A DNA stretch of 33,223 nt from Thermococcus sp. (GCA_027074805.1 JALTCK010000045.1:1-33223); one strand, 5' to 3'. Counted from the stretch's first letter, positions 19,413 to 28,458 are shown. Notes: a model not told the origin generated them from the sequence alone. Program-made: numbers and translations.

Positions 19413-20417
19413 TTATTCCCTGATGATTATTTCCTTCGCGAGCTTCACTATGAAAGTTTTCCCTACTTTTTCCCTCGTTACGAGCTGCTTTTTTTCGAGC
19501 TCCTGAATTATTCTGCTTATGGTTGGTCTCGAATACCCTGTCAGCTCAGGGAGCTCTTCCTGCTTAACTGTCCCCCCTTTTTCAAGTATTGCTTTAACAA
19601 CTATCCTCTCTTTTTCTGTCAGTACCTCAATGGGGACCTTGTTGGCAGACCACTTCTTCTTGGCATAGTACACCGTCACGGGCACCACAATAGCCACTGA
19701 GAGTATAACGGCCAAGATTACTAGACCCCAGTTTGTTTCCTTCTGAACGGGAGTTGTTGGAACGGTTATCGTCAGGTCCTTCCTTATCCAGTACGTCTGA
19801 TACCCCAAGGCCCTTATCTGTGACTCCAAATCCTCAGGGAGTCCAGCGCCGATGATCACTACAAGGGTGGGTCGAAGCCTCTGGAGAGCCTCTTTCGTTG
19901 AGTTTGAAAGGGTGTTGTTTTGGTTAAGAACCAGGGGATGGTGCTGGACCATCGCCCATCTGGCGGCAGCTAAGGCAGAACCGTAGTCACTTGAACTAGC
20001 CACGACAAGAACCTGATCGCCGTTGGGAAAAAACCTCTCTGCGAGCTTTACAGAGGTCTCGGTCCTATCCTTCCCGCCTATCCGCTCCACACTGAATCCA
20101 AGCTCAAGGAGCTGATCCTGAACTTTGTCACTTATTGCCTGAGAGTCACCTATGATAAGTATTCTCGTCCACCCAAGCTTGGCGTAGGACTCAAGCTGGG
20201 CTATGGTTCCAGGATCCAGCTCCTTGGGGTTCACGGGAAGTATCGGAATTCCAAACATGTGAGAGTAGGGAAGGGCCACTATGTAGTCTATCATGTTATC
20301 GTCCCTGACGAGTATCAGGTCGTAGGGAGAAGTATTGTTCTGGGCAGAGGCGAAGGGGAGGGTGAACGATAATGCAATCAGTAGAATCAATGGGAGAGCC
20401 AAGGCCCTTTTGTCCAT
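19413..20417 (-). CDS. Membrane-spanning regulator: CWB2-like exterior, winged-helix interior
   Basis: A 334-residue protein. A signal peptide ends near ASA|Q25-26. Residues about 32-220 are extracellular and carry a cell-wall-binding-repeat-2 signature (VERIGGKDRTETSVKLAERFF, with later SSDYGSALAAARWAM). One membrane helix lies at about 230-250, followed by positive KKKW. The cytoplasmic end (ERIVVKAILEKGGTVKQEELPELTGYSRPTISRIIQELEKKQLVTRE) is a winged helix-turn-helix. It looks like a one-component receptor that senses outside and binds DNA inside. AGGTGAT precedes the ATG. CCTTTTAAGG in the 45-bp gap to the upstream hydrolase gene gives it its own promoter. Confidence 0.85.
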   Translation of the reverse strand: MDKRALALPLILLIALSFTLPFASAQNNTSPYDLILVRDDNMIDYIVALPYSHMFGIPILPVNPKELDPGTIAQLESYAKLGWTRILIIGDSQAISDKVQDQLLELGFSVERIGGKDRTETSVKLAERFFPNGDQVLVVASSSDYGSALAAARWAMVQHHPLVLNQNNTLSNSTKEALQRLRPTLVVIIGAGLPEDLESQIRALGYQTYWIRKDLTITVPTTPVQKETNWGLVILAVILSVAIVVPVTVYYAKKKWSANKVPIEVLTEKERIVVKAILEKGGTVKQEELPELTGYSRPTISRIIQELEKKQLVTREKVGKTFIVKLAKEIIIRE

Positions 20418-20462
20418 TCTATCACCTGAAAAGAAGGTGGAAAAAGCCCCTTAAAAGGTTTT

Positions 20463-21137
20463 TCAAAGGACGAGCTCCTCTCCAGGATTCAGGATAGCGA
20501 CTTCCGTCTTGCCTTCGACTAGCCTCTTAAACTCCTCTGGGTCAGCAGTGATGGGTTCCCAGGTGTTGTAGTGCATGGGGACCACTTTTCTGGGCTTGAG
20601 AAGATCTACAGCCTTTGCAGCTTCCCTAGGCCCCATAGTAAAATGACCGCCTATTGGGAGGAGTGCAACGTCTATCGGTCCGTAAAGCTCCGAGAAGAGC
20701 TCCATGTCCTTGAAGACGAAGGTATCACCAGCGTGATATATCGTCTTCCCGTCGAGCTTCACTATGAAGCCCGAAGCGTTTCCTATGGCGTGTATACCAT
20801 CGCTACTAGAATGCCAGGCCGGTACTTGGATTATTCCGACACCATCTATCTCTGTTGGCCCGTAGTTCATCCCAATCGTCGTTATCCCCTTTTCACTCTC
20901 CACGAGATAGTTAGCCACGTCATACATTGCAACGATTTTCGCCCCGGTCCTTCTCGCTATGACAGCTGCATCGCCGATGTGATCTCCGTGGGCATGGGTT
21001 ATGAGTATCAGGTCTGCTTCAACCTCTTCCGGCTTTGCGGCCGCCTTGGGATTACCCGTGAGGAACGGGTCTATCACTATTTTCCTGCTTCCCTCAATCA
21101 GGAAGGCTGCATGCCCGAGAAACTTCACCTTCACCAT
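20463..21137 (-). CDS. Metal-dependent hydrolase, UPF0173 metallo-beta-lactamase fold
   Basis: A 224-residue enzyme with the metal site THAHGDHIGDA and further ligands in HAGDTFVF and VVPMHYNTWEPI. UPF0173 proteins (about 225 residues) are hydrolases of unknown substrate. The frame is open from a GTG at 21146, but GAGGTGA fits the ATG at 21137. The membrane regulator follows 45 bp downstream on the same strand, but a separate TATA suggests independent transcription. A minus-strand AT-rich box (near 21158-21176) is the likely promoter. Confidence 0.9.
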   Translation of the reverse strand: MVKVKFLGHAAFLIEGSRKIVIDPFLTGNPKAAAKPEEVEADLILITHAHGDHIGDAAVIARRTGAKIVAMYDVANYLVESEKGITTIGMNYGPTEIDGVGIIQVPAWHSSSDGIHAIGNASGFIVKLDGKTIYHAGDTFVFKDMELFSELYGPIDVALLPIGGHFTMGPREAAKAVDLLKPRKVVPMHYNTWEPITADPEEFKRLVEGKTEVAILNPGEELVL

Positions 21138-21291
21138 GGCATTCACCTCGGAATATAATAACCTGTGCTAACTTAAATGTTTCGGGGCAAGAATCCTCAA
21201 GCCTAACCTATCCATTGATGCCCGTTTTAGCCCATCAAAGCCGTTACATCGCCCCACCATGTCCATATCTACCTCAGTGACCGTTTTTAGG

Positions 21292-21305
21292 AAAGCTTAT
21301 ATAGA
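21292..21305 (+). promoter_or_regulatory. Promoter of the ACS-alpha/iorAB operon
   Basis: AAAGCTTATATAGA gives a start near 21325, and GGTGATGGG directly precedes the ATG. No SurR-type site was seen here. Confidence 0.5.
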
Positions 21306-21333
21306 ATCCTCTTAATTTTACTATGGTGATGGG

Positions 21334-22710
21334 ATGACATTTGACTACTTCTTCAAGCCAAAGGCTATAGCTGTTATCGGAGCCTCCAACGACCCGCTCA
21401 AGTTGGGTTACGAGGTCTTCAAGAATCTCAAAAGTTACAGGGATGGCAAGGTTTATCCGGTAAACGTAAAGGATGATGAAGTTCAAGGCGTTAAGGCGTA
21501 CAGAAACGTCAAAGATATACCTGACGACGTGGATTTGGCAATAGTGATTATCCCAAAGAGGTTCGTTAAGCAGGCCATAGTTGACTGTGGCGAAAAGGGC
21601 GTCAAGGGAGTCGTACTGATAACCGCAGGGTTCGGTGAAGTTGATGAGAAAGGGAAGAAAGAGGAAAGAGAACTCGTCGAGATAGCCCACAGGTATGGAA
21701 TGCGAATAATAGGTCCCAACTGCGTCGGCATAATGAACACCCACAACGACATGAACGCCAGCTTCGTAATGGATGCCAAGAGGGGAAGCATCGGCTTCAT
21801 AAGTCAAAGTGGAGCCCTGGGGGCGGGAATAATCTACAAGACCGTCAAAGAAGGTATAGGATTCTCAAAGTTCATAAGCATAGGAAATATGGCAGATGTT
21901 GACTTCGCCGAGCTCATGGAGTACCTCGCCGATACAGAGGAAGACAAGGCCATAGCACTCTACGTCGAGGGAATCAAGAATGGAAGGCGTTTCATGGAAG
22001 TTGCTAAACGCGTCACCAAGAAGAAGCCGGTGATAGTCCTCAAAGCGGGAAAAAGCGAGAGTGGCGCTAGAGCAGCATCGAGTCACACCGGTTCTCTCGC
22101 CGGAAGCTGGAAAATCTATGAGGCCGCATTCAAACAGAGTAACGTCATGATAGCGGACACGATAGACGACATGCTCAGCATGGCGAGAGCCTTCACCCAG
22201 CCACTGACCAGAGGGAATCGCGTCGCAATAATGACCAACGCGGGTGGCCCGGGTGTCTTGACGGCGGATGCTATAGACAAGAAGGGCTTAAAGCTGGCTA
22301 ACCTTGAGGGAAAGACTATTGAGGAACTCCGCTCGTTTCTCCCGCCGATGGCAGCGGTAAAGAACCCCGTTGACATGATTGCAAGTGCCCGCGGGGAGGA
22401 CTACTACAGAACGGCTAAGCTTCTGCTTGAAGATCCGAACGTTGACATGCTGATAAGCATCTGCGTCGTCCCGACCTTCGCGGGAATGACGCCCACAGAG
22501 CACGCCGAGGGTGTTTTGAGAGCAATAAAAGAGGTTGATAACGGTAAACCAGTTCTCGGCCTTTTCATGGCAGGTTACGTCAGTGAAAAGGCCAAAGAAC
22601 TCCTAGAGAGTGAGGGGGTTCCAAGCTACGAAAGGCCGGAGGACGTTGCTGCAGCCGCTTATGCGCTTGTTGAGTTTGCAAGGGCTAGAGGTGTTTTGAA
22701 GGATGAGTGA
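21334..22710 (+). CDS. Acyl-CoA synthetase (ADP-forming), alpha subunit, ACS II-like
   Basis: A 458-residue alpha chain that makes ATP by cleaving acyl-CoA to acid. A CoA-binding domain (PKAIAVIGASNDPLKLGYEVFKNL) comes first, then succinyl-CoA-ligase-like domains with GPNCVGIMNTHN and ISQSGALGAG. The phosphohistidine is His251 in ASSHTGSLAGS. The beta subunit (ATP-grasp) is not in the window. Position directly before iorAB parallels P. furiosus PF0532 and iorAB (PF0533-0534), and ACS II prefers aryl-acetyl-CoA, so it probably takes indoleacetyl- and phenylacetyl-CoA made by IOR. The specificity is inferred from context. Confidence 0.92.
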   Translation: MTFDYFFKPKAIAVIGASNDPLKLGYEVFKNLKSYRDGKVYPVNVKDDEVQGVKAYRNVKDIPDDVDLAIVIIPKRFVKQAIVDCGEKGVKGVVLITAGFGEVDEKGKKEERELVEIAHRYGMRIIGPNCVGIMNTHNDMNASFVMDAKRGSIGFISQSGALGAGIIYKTVKEGIGFSKFISIGNMADVDFAELMEYLADTEEDKAIALYVEGIKNGRRFMEVAKRVTKKKPVIVLKAGKSESGARAASSHTGSLAGSWKIYEAAFKQSNVMIADTIDDMLSMARAFTQPLTRGNRVAIMTNAGGPGVLTADAIDKKGLKLANLEGKTIEELRSFLPPMAAVKNPVDMIASARGEDYYRTAKLLLEDPNVDMLISICVVPTFAGMTPTEHAEGVLRAIKEVDNGKPVLGLFMAGYVSEKAKELLESEGVPSYERPEDVAAAAYALVEFARARGVLKDE

Positions 22711-22721
22711 GGTGATTTTGG

Positions 22722-24668
22722 ATGGCAAAAGTTACTGACATGGTTTTATGGGATAAACCCGGGGAGAAGGTTCTGCTCCTCGGAAACCAGGCGATAGCTC
22801 GCGGAGCACTGGAAGCAAACATAGCAGTCTTCGCAGCTTATCCCGGAACACCCAGCTCAGAGCTCACGGATACCATGGCGACCGTGGCTCGGAAAGCCGG
22901 GATTTACATGGAGTACTCGACGAACGAAAAGGTCGCTTTTGAGACGGCCCTTTCAGCCGCCTGGAGCGGTCTGAGGGCAATGACTGCAATGAAACACGTT
23001 GGTCTCAACGTCGCAGCCGATACATTCCTTAGCTCCGTGGGAATGGGCGTTGAGGGCGGCTTTGTAATAATGGTGGCAGACGACCCGAGCATGTGGAGCA
23101 GCCAAAACGAACAGGACACCCGGGTTTACGCCAAGTTCGCCAACGTACCCGTCCTCGAGCCCACTTCCCCACATGAAGCCAAGGAGATGACGAAGTACGC
23201 CTTCGAGCTGAGCGAGAAATTCAAGCACTTTGTCATCCTCCGGACGACTACGAGGAGCTCTCACGCAAGGGGGGACGTGGTTCTTGGCGAACTGCCAGAG
23301 GAGATAAAAGGCGCCAAGAGAAAGTTTGGGGACTTTAAAAAGGATCCGAGCAGGTTCGTTGATATACCGGCCAACTCAAGGCGCTTCCACCCACAGATAC
23401 TCGAGAAGATAGAGAAGATCAGAGAAGAGCTCAATGACTGCCCCTTCAACTGGATTGAAGGCAATGAAGAGGCTAAGATCGGCATAATCGCTCCAGGCTT
23501 GAGCTACGCCTATGTAAAGGAAGCTTTGGCATGGCTTGGCATCGAAAACGCCAAGATACTCAAGCTTGGAACACCCTTCCCGGTGCCCTACGGCTTGCTT
23601 GAGAAGTTCCTAAGCGGGCTTGAGAAGGTTCTCATCGTTGAGGAGCTCGAGCCTGTGGTTGAAGAGCAGGTCAAGACCTGGGCCTACGATAAGGGTTTGA
23701 ACATTCCGATTCACGGCAAAGACCTCGTTCCACGCGTTTATGAAATGACTACAAGGAGGGCCGTTACTGCGATAGCCAAGTTCCTCGGTATCGAAACTCC
23801 AATAAACTTTGAGAAAATCGACGAGAAGTACGAAAAGGTGCAGGCCATCGTTCCTCCGAGACCACCATCGCTGTGCCCTGCGTGCCCCCACAGAAACACC
23901 TTCTACGCCCTAAGGAAGGTCGCAACACCGAGGGCCATATTCCCCAGTGACATAGGCTGCTACACCCTTGGTGTTCTGCCGCCACTGAAAACCGTAGATA
24001 CCACCGTTGCCATGGGAGGTTCCATTGGAGTTGCCCATGGACTCAGCATAGCCTTGAACGGGAGCATCGCCGAGGAACAGAGGAAGACAGGCAAGGAAGT
24101 GAAAGTAATAGCCGCCACAATAGGAGACTCAACCTTCTTCCACACGGGGCTTCCTGCTTTGACCAACGCAATATACAACCGCTCCAACGTGCTCATAGTG
24201 GTGGTCGACAACGAGGTAACGGCAATGACTGGCGACCAGCCTAATCCAGGAACTGGGGAGACGCCACACGGGCAAGGTAAGAGAATAAAGATTGAAGAAG
24301 TCGCCCAAGCCCTTGGAGCGGACTACGTTGCTGTTGTTGACCCGTACGACATAAAAGCCACTCAGAGGGTTCTCAAAGAGGCCCTGGCGGTTGAAGGCGT
24401 CAGCGTTGTTGTTGCAAGACGCGTCTGTGCCCTCTACAAGATAGGCCAGCTGAGGCGTGCAGGAATCCAGTGGCCCATTTATCAGGTCAACGAGGACAAG
24501 TGTACTGGGTGTAAGATCTGTATCAACGCCTACGGCTGTCCGGCAATCTACTGGGACGCCGAGACCGGAAAGGCAAAAGTCGATGAACTTATGTGCTGGG
24601 GCTGTGGCGGCTGTGCCCAAGTGTGTCCATTCGATGCTTTTGAGAAGGTTAGGGAGGGAGAGCTATGA
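22722..24668 (+). CDS. iorA: Indolepyruvate ferredoxin oxidoreductase, alpha subunit
   Basis: A 648-residue subunit with a pyruvate-oxidoreductase-like N-terminal domain (AYPGTPSSELTDTMA), a thiamine-diphosphate site (GDSTFFHTGLPALTNAIYN...DNEVTAMTG) and a C-terminal ferredoxin domain (VNEDKCTGCKICINAYGCP and CWGCGGCAQVCP). The first cluster motif is C-x2-C-x2-C-x4-CP, one longer than the usual three in the last gap, as also in other IorA proteins. IOR oxidatively decarboxylates aryl pyruvates from Trp, Phe and Tyr to aryl-acetyl-CoA with ferredoxin. GAGGTGA precedes the start. It follows the ACS gene by 11 bp and overlaps iorB. Confidence 0.96.
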   Translation: MAKVTDMVLWDKPGEKVLLLGNQAIARGALEANIAVFAAYPGTPSSELTDTMATVARKAGIYMEYSTNEKVAFETALSAAWSGLRAMTAMKHVGLNVAADTFLSSVGMGVEGGFVIMVADDPSMWSSQNEQDTRVYAKFANVPVLEPTSPHEAKEMTKYAFELSEKFKHFVILRTTTRSSHARGDVVLGELPEEIKGAKRKFGDFKKDPSRFVDIPANSRRFHPQILEKIEKIREELNDCPFNWIEGNEEAKIGIIAPGLSYAYVKEALAWLGIENAKILKLGTPFPVPYGLLEKFLSGLEKVLIVEELEPVVEEQVKTWAYDKGLNIPIHGKDLVPRVYEMTTRRAVTAIAKFLGIETPINFEKIDEKYEKVQAIVPPRPPSLCPACPHRNTFYALRKVATPRAIFPSDIGCYTLGVLPPLKTVDTTVAMGGSIGVAHGLSIALNGSIAEEQRKTGKEVKVIAATIGDSTFFHTGLPALTNAIYNRSNVLIVVVDNEVTAMTGDQPNPGTGETPHGQGKRIKIEEVAQALGADYVAVVDPYDIKATQRVLKEALAVEGVSVVVARRVCALYKIGQLRRAGIQWPIYQVNEDKCTGCKICINAYGCPAIYWDAETGKAKVDELMCWGCGGCAQVCPFDAFEKVREGEL

Positions 24669-25279
24669 TGCCAAAGGAGTATAACATCGTCATCACGGGA
24701 GTTGGCGGTCAGGGGATTCTAACGGCGGCAAACCTACTCGGGTGGGCTGCACTGAGGGCCGGTTACAAGGTACGCGTTGGGGAAGTCCACGGTATGAGCC
24801 AGCGCTTTGGTTCGGTCATAGCTTACGTACGCTTTGGCGAGGACGTCTACGGCGCTATGGTGCCTGAGGGAAAAGCAGATGTCCTACTGAGCTTCGAGCC
24901 CGTTGAGGCCCTCCGCTACATAAACTATCTCAAGAAAGGGGGTTTGGTCTTCACCAACGCCAGACCGATTCCGCCCGTCCAGGTTTCGATGGGACTCGCC
25001 AAGTACCCAACACTCGAGGAGATTAGAAAAATCGTCGAAGAAGACTTCGAGGCAAAGTTCATGGCCTTTGATGCCGAGGAGCTTGCAATGAAGGCAGGTC
25101 ACGTCATAACAACAAACGTTGTGCTTATCGGAGCACTAACTCAAACGCCAGACTTTCCGCTCTCAGCTGAACATGTGAAGGAAGTCATTCGCGTCAGTGT
25201 TCCAAAGAAGGCCATAGATGTTAACATGAAAGCCTTCGACCTCGGAATAGAGGCGGCAAAAGAAATGCTGGGGCTTTGA
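24665..25279 (+). CDS. iorB: Indolepyruvate ferredoxin oxidoreductase, beta subunit
   Basis: A 204-residue gamma-type 2-oxoacid oxidoreductase domain: YNIVITGVGGQGILTAANLLGWAALRAGYKVRVGEVHGMSQRFGSV is the family signature. Starts at the ATG overlapping the iorA stop (ATGA); a second ATG follows directly (MMPKEY), so the exact first residue is uncertain by one. GGGAGGGAG lies upstream. Completes the ACS-alpha, iorA, iorB operon and stops four bases before the stop of the convergent CPA1 antiporter gene. Confidence 0.96.
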   Translation: MMPKEYNIVITGVGGQGILTAANLLGWAALRAGYKVRVGEVHGMSQRFGSVIAYVRFGEDVYGAMVPEGKADVLLSFEPVEALRYINYLKKGGLVFTNARPIPPVQVSMGLAKYPTLEEIRKIVEEDFEAKFMAFDAEELAMKAGHVITTNVVLIGALTQTPDFPLSAEHVKEVIRVSVPKKAIDVNMKAFDLGIEAAKEMLGL

Positions 25280-25283
25280 GCCC

Positions 25284-26609
25284 CTAACTCCCTCTGGCTT
25301 TTTTAGCCTGCATCTTCCTGATCCTGTCCTCGACTGTCTCAGTCTCGAGGAGCACCTTCTTGAGGAGGGGAAGCCACAGGGTTTCGGTGACTATCGAGGT
25401 GAAGACCGTTATAACAGTCACCGCCAGGATAACCTCACCCCAGTGAACCGTCAGTGTCCCTCCCCCATATGTGGTTGCAAGGGTGAGGGGAAGGGAAGCC
25501 AAAGCTGATGGGACTATCCCCCTTGGACCCTCCAGCGATATGAAGACGTACTTCTTTGGATTCCACCATTTGAGTATCGGTAGGGCCGCTATCGGCCTAG
25601 CAACGAGCATTATAAAGTAGGCAATGAGAATGCCCTTAAGGAAGTTCCCCGTGAATATCCTGAGATCAAGGCTTGCCCCAAGGAGGAAGAATATGAACAG
25701 GGTCGCTATGGCAGAGATGCTCTCGTTGAAGTCTACTTCAGAACTAACGGCCTTGAGCACTTTATCCATCACAGCCAGACTGCGGAAGCGGCCAAGAACC
25801 TTGAAGTTTCCAAGGACAAGACCGGCAACCGTGGCCGCAAGGTAGCCGGATGCCTCGACCTTTTCTCCGGTGAGGAAGGTTAGGAACGCAAGGCCAAGGG
25901 CAAATATCTCTATCTCCGGGAATTCAAAGATCTCCGCCTTCTTTATGAACCAGTAACCAAAGAAACCCATCGCAACGCCTACAAGAATTGAAATCAAGAG
26001 CTCGTAGAGGAAGTAAAGGACACTCGCGCCGTATATTCCAACGTGGCCAGAGAAAACAGCAAACACTTTTGAAACGGCGTTTGGATATAGCATTGCTATG
26101 GCAACTGTGGTCAACACGATACCGAGCGGGTCGTTAAATATGGATTCAGTAACTATTGTGGTTTCTATATCCTGCTCAACCCTGTACTGGCGGAACAGCG
26201 GTATAAGTGTGGCCGGGTCTGTGGCACTTATTATGGCACCGAAGAGAAACCCAATAAGGAAGGGTGCATTGAACAACCACGCGAAGAACCAACCGGCGAG
26301 AAGAGCCGTCAGAAGAACGCCAACGGTATCTAAAAGGAGGATTGTCGCCGAGTTTCTTTTAAGGAGCCTCCAGCTTAGGTTGTGTCCCTCAGTAAATAGT
26401 ATTATGACCAGTCCAAACACCCTAAGATACTCAAAGAGCTCGTGGGAGAATGATCGGGGAATGAACTCAAAGACGGGGCCTATAAGGATTCCCAGAATTA
26501 TAAAGAGAGGTACGTACGATATGTTCAGCTTTCTTCCAACTACCATTGCAAGGACACCAAGCATGAGAACTGCTACCAAGAGTTCTGCTGCAATCTCTAT
26601 CGTTACCAT
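25284..26609 (-). CDS. CPA1-type Na+/H+ antiporter (NhaP-like)
   Basis: A 441-residue, about 12-helix transporter. The ion-binding motif is normal for the family: GAIISATDPATLIPL and, in the next helix, ESIFNDPLGIVLTT with the Asn-Asp pair. FTEGHNLSWRLLKRN and the conserved VARPIAALPILKW and LEGPRGIVPSALASLPL segments also agree. The ATG has GGGGGG about seven nt upstream and a minus-strand TATA (CCTTAAAAAAG) near 26645-26657. Contrasts with the CPA2 protein at 13977, which lacks the Asp pair. Confidence 0.92.
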   Translation of the reverse strand: MVTIEIAAELLVAVLMLGVLAMVVGRKLNISYVPLFIILGILIGPVFEFIPRSFSHELFEYLRVFGLVIILFTEGHNLSWRLLKRNSATILLLDTVGVLLTALLAGWFFAWLFNAPFLIGFLFGAIISATDPATLIPLFRQYRVEQDIETTIVTESIFNDPLGIVLTTVAIAMLYPNAVSKVFAVFSGHVGIYGASVLYFLYELLISILVGVAMGFFGYWFIKKAEIFEFPEIEIFALGLAFLTFLTGEKVEASGYLAATVAGLVLGNFKVLGRFRSLAVMDKVLKAVSSEVDFNESISAIATLFIFFLLGASLDLRIFTGNFLKGILIAYFIMLVARPIAALPILKWWNPKKYVFISLEGPRGIVPSALASLPLTLATTYGGGTLTVHWGEVILAVTVITVFTSIVTETLWLPLLKKVLLETETVEDRIRKMQAKKARGS

Positions 26610-26735
26610 TTGTCAGCCCCCCTGTGCGTCCCGTTGGGAGAGGACTTTTTTAAGGTTCCTGTACATAATCCTCCAGTGAGAGACATAAGACGGCACGACT
26701 ACCCAGTTGGTGGAGAAGGGCTACAATCCCGTAAG

Positions 26736-27737
26736 CTACAACCCCCACCATGCCCTCTGCATCTCGATGACCCGTTGCACTGTGGATAGGGTTTCATAGC
26801 TGGGCTTCAGGGGCCTTTTCTCACTTTCTCCACTTAAATAGCCCTCTATGAAGGCAGGGAGTCCCCTTTCAATGCCCACGGAATAACCCCCCTCAAAAAC
26901 CACCACTAGGGGATAATCAGATAGTGAAACCCCAACTTCCCTGAAAAACACTTCTGTAAGGCGGAGAGTTGTCAGATTCTCTCCAACAAAGCCATCAAAT
27001 CCCGCCGAAATCACTGCGACCTTAGGGTCGAATTCTTCAATTATAGGAGCCACAACTTTCTCCCATGCAAAAAGGAAGTCATCATCCGTAGAGTAATGGG
27101 GCATCGGAAGGTTTACCTTTGTACCCTCAGACCCCCTTCCTCCCACCTCACCTTCATACCCACTCCAGGGATATATGTCCCGTTCGTGGAGGTCTATGTG
27201 CACTGCCTTGGGATCATCCCACAGTATCTCCTGGGTTCCGTTGCCGTGATGGGCGTCGAAGTCTATGACGAGAACTTTACCAACTTTCTCCTCCGCTATT
27301 TTGGTCGCATAGGCAGTGTTGTTGAAAATACAGAAGCCAAGTGTTGGGGCTCCGAAAGCCCTCCCAGACTTTCCCGCGTGGTGACCCGGAGGTCTGACCA
27401 GGGCAAAATACATTCCCTTCTTTTTCATGGCAAGATACGCTGCATTCCTGACTGCACCGAAGGCAGTTAAAGCTGCATGCCAAGTGCCAGGAGAAACGTA
27501 GGTGTCCGAGTCGAGGTGAGAGTGCCTCACACTCGCCTTCCTCACCCTCTCAACGTATTCTTTTGAGTGCACCTTGAGCAGCTCCTCATCGGGGACCGGT
27601 TCGGGTTCTATCGGCTCCCACAGGCGTAACTCCTCCAAGGTTTTTATCGCGGTGAGAAGGCGGGAGGGGTTCTCGGGATGATACGAAGGGGGTCGATGTT
27701 CTAGAAATAATGGGGAGTAGATAACCCCGAACCCCAA
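26736..27737 (-). CDS. Histone-deacetylase-family protein (zinc deacetylase)
   Basis: A 333-residue class II-like HDAC/acetylpolyamine amidohydrolase. The active site is intact: His119-His120 in RPPGHHAG, zinc ligands Asp161 and His163 in DFDAHHGNG, Asp248 in SAGFDGF and Tyr285 in EGGYS. Substrate could be acetyl-lysine in chromatin proteins or an acetylated polyamine; sequence alone does not decide. The start is TTG at 27737 with GGTGAAGGG upstream, six bases after the tbp stop, so it is almost surely in an operon with tbp. No better start is apparent. Confidence 0.88.
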   Translation of the reverse strand: MGFGVIYSPLFLEHRPPSYHPENPSRLLTAIKTLEELRLWEPIEPEPVPDEELLKVHSKEYVERVRKASVRHSHLDSDTYVSPGTWHAALTAFGAVRNAAYLAMKKKGMYFALVRPPGHHAGKSGRAFGAPTLGFCIFNNTAYATKIAEEKVGKVLVIDFDAHHGNGTQEILWDDPKAVHIDLHERDIYPWSGYEGEVGGRGSEGTKVNLPMPHYSTDDDFLFAWEKVVAPIIEEFDPKVAVISAGFDGFVGENLTTLRLTEVFFREVGVSLSDYPLVVVFEGGYSVGIERGLPAFIEGYLSGESEKRPLKPSYETLSTVQRVIEMQRAWWGL

Positions 27738-27743
27738 AGCCCT

Positions 27744-28316
27744 TCACCACTCTTCCTCTTCCTCGATTAAACCGTACTTTTCAAGCTCGCGGAGGAGTTT
27801 CCTAACGGCCTCCCAGGCGTCATGCTCGCTCTTCGCACCGGAGCAGACTATCTTGCCAGAGGAGAACAGCAGTATGACGGCCCTCGGTTCCTTGACGCGG
27901 TAGATGACACCGGGGAACTGCTCCGGCTCATACTCACAGTTCGGGAGGCTCAGGGCAACCGCGTCGAGGTTGAACTCCATTCCTATGTCACCGCTAAAGA
28001 CCATGTTCTGGATGTCGATCTGCGGTGCTCTTGAGAACTTCGCCCCAATCTTCTTGAGCATCTGGATGAGCTTGTTAACAGCCCTCTCGATGTCCTCGAC
28101 GCTCTTCGCTCCAGTTACAACGAGCTTGCCGGAGCTGAATATCAGGAGCGCCACCTTTGGTTCATCGAATCTGCAGATGATGCCAGGAAACTCCTCGGGG
28201 TTGTACTTCGAGTTTGGACATATTTCGATAACTTTCTCAAGATTCAGCTGGGTGAAGAGGTCCACAGAAGCGACAATGTTTTCAATTCTGAGCTTTACAT
28301 TGCTCATGTCTACCAA
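27744..28316 (-). CDS. tbp: TATA-box-binding protein (TBP)
   Basis: A 190-residue archaeal TBP made of two repeats (about 8-95 and 99-186); both carry the FPG(I/V)I motif, in EEFPGIICRF and EQFPGVIYRV, and SSGK(L/I)V. It ends in an acidic tail, EEEEEW. It nearly matches remembered P. woesei TBP. The start is TTG at 28316 (MVDMSN), supported by GGAGGTG six nt before it and by the known Pyrococcus N-terminus. TATA-like TTTATAAA at 28351-28358 precedes it, so TBP may autoregulate. Confidence 0.97.
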   Translation of the reverse strand: MVDMSNVKLRIENIVASVDLFTQLNLEKVIEICPNSKYNPEEFPGIICRFDEPKVALLIFSSGKLVVTGAKSVEDIERAVNKLIQMLKKIGAKFSRAPQIDIQNMVFSGDIGMEFNLDAVALSLPNCEYEPEQFPGVIYRVKEPRAVILLFSSGKIVCSGAKSEHDAWEAVRKLLRELEKYGLIEEEEEW

Positions 28317-28338
28317 GGCTTACACCTCCAGATGGTGG

Positions 28339-28358
28339 GTTTAAAAACCCTTTATAAA
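28339..28358 (-). promoter_or_regulatory. tbp promoter
   Basis: On the minus strand CATTTATAAAGGG (about 28348-28360) then GGGTTTTTAAACCC (about 28337-28350) run in series. The first leaves room for a leader with GGAGGTG and is preferred. Confidence 0.5.
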
Positions 28359-28447
28359 TGATACCGGATGAGTTTTTAAAGGTTTAGGTCACTACGTCAA
28401 AAATGGAGAAAACTCATGGGACACACAATCAACATAAAAACCGGGAA

Positions 28448-28458
28448 GCCTTAAAAGG
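28448..28458 (+). promoter_or_regulatory. Promoter of the DUF356 gene
   Basis: GCCTTAAAAGG lies about 35 nt before the ATG at 28488, and GGTGAGAGC is the ribosome binding site. Confidence 0.5.

Noticed and set aside
20413..20430. TATCAC resembling half of the Thermococcales glycolytic motif upstream of the membrane regulator
   Set aside because: The second half (GTGATA at five-base spacing) is absent; it is the complement of the ribosome binding site GGTGATA.
21207..21240. Short inverted repeat TTGATG...CATCAA in the gap before the ACS gene
   Set aside because: Only six paired bases with a 12-base loop in an AT-balanced region; no C/D box order or terminator sense could be made of it.
24492..24540. 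Possible frameshift in the first iorA cluster motif because of the longer C-x4-CP gap
   Set aside because: The frame is continuous and the same spacing is known from other IorA proteins as I recall them.
26703..26790. Plus-strand mini-frame starting at a GTG near 26711
   Set aside because: It runs into the antisense of the deacetylase gene, has no ribosome binding site and no recognisable protein.
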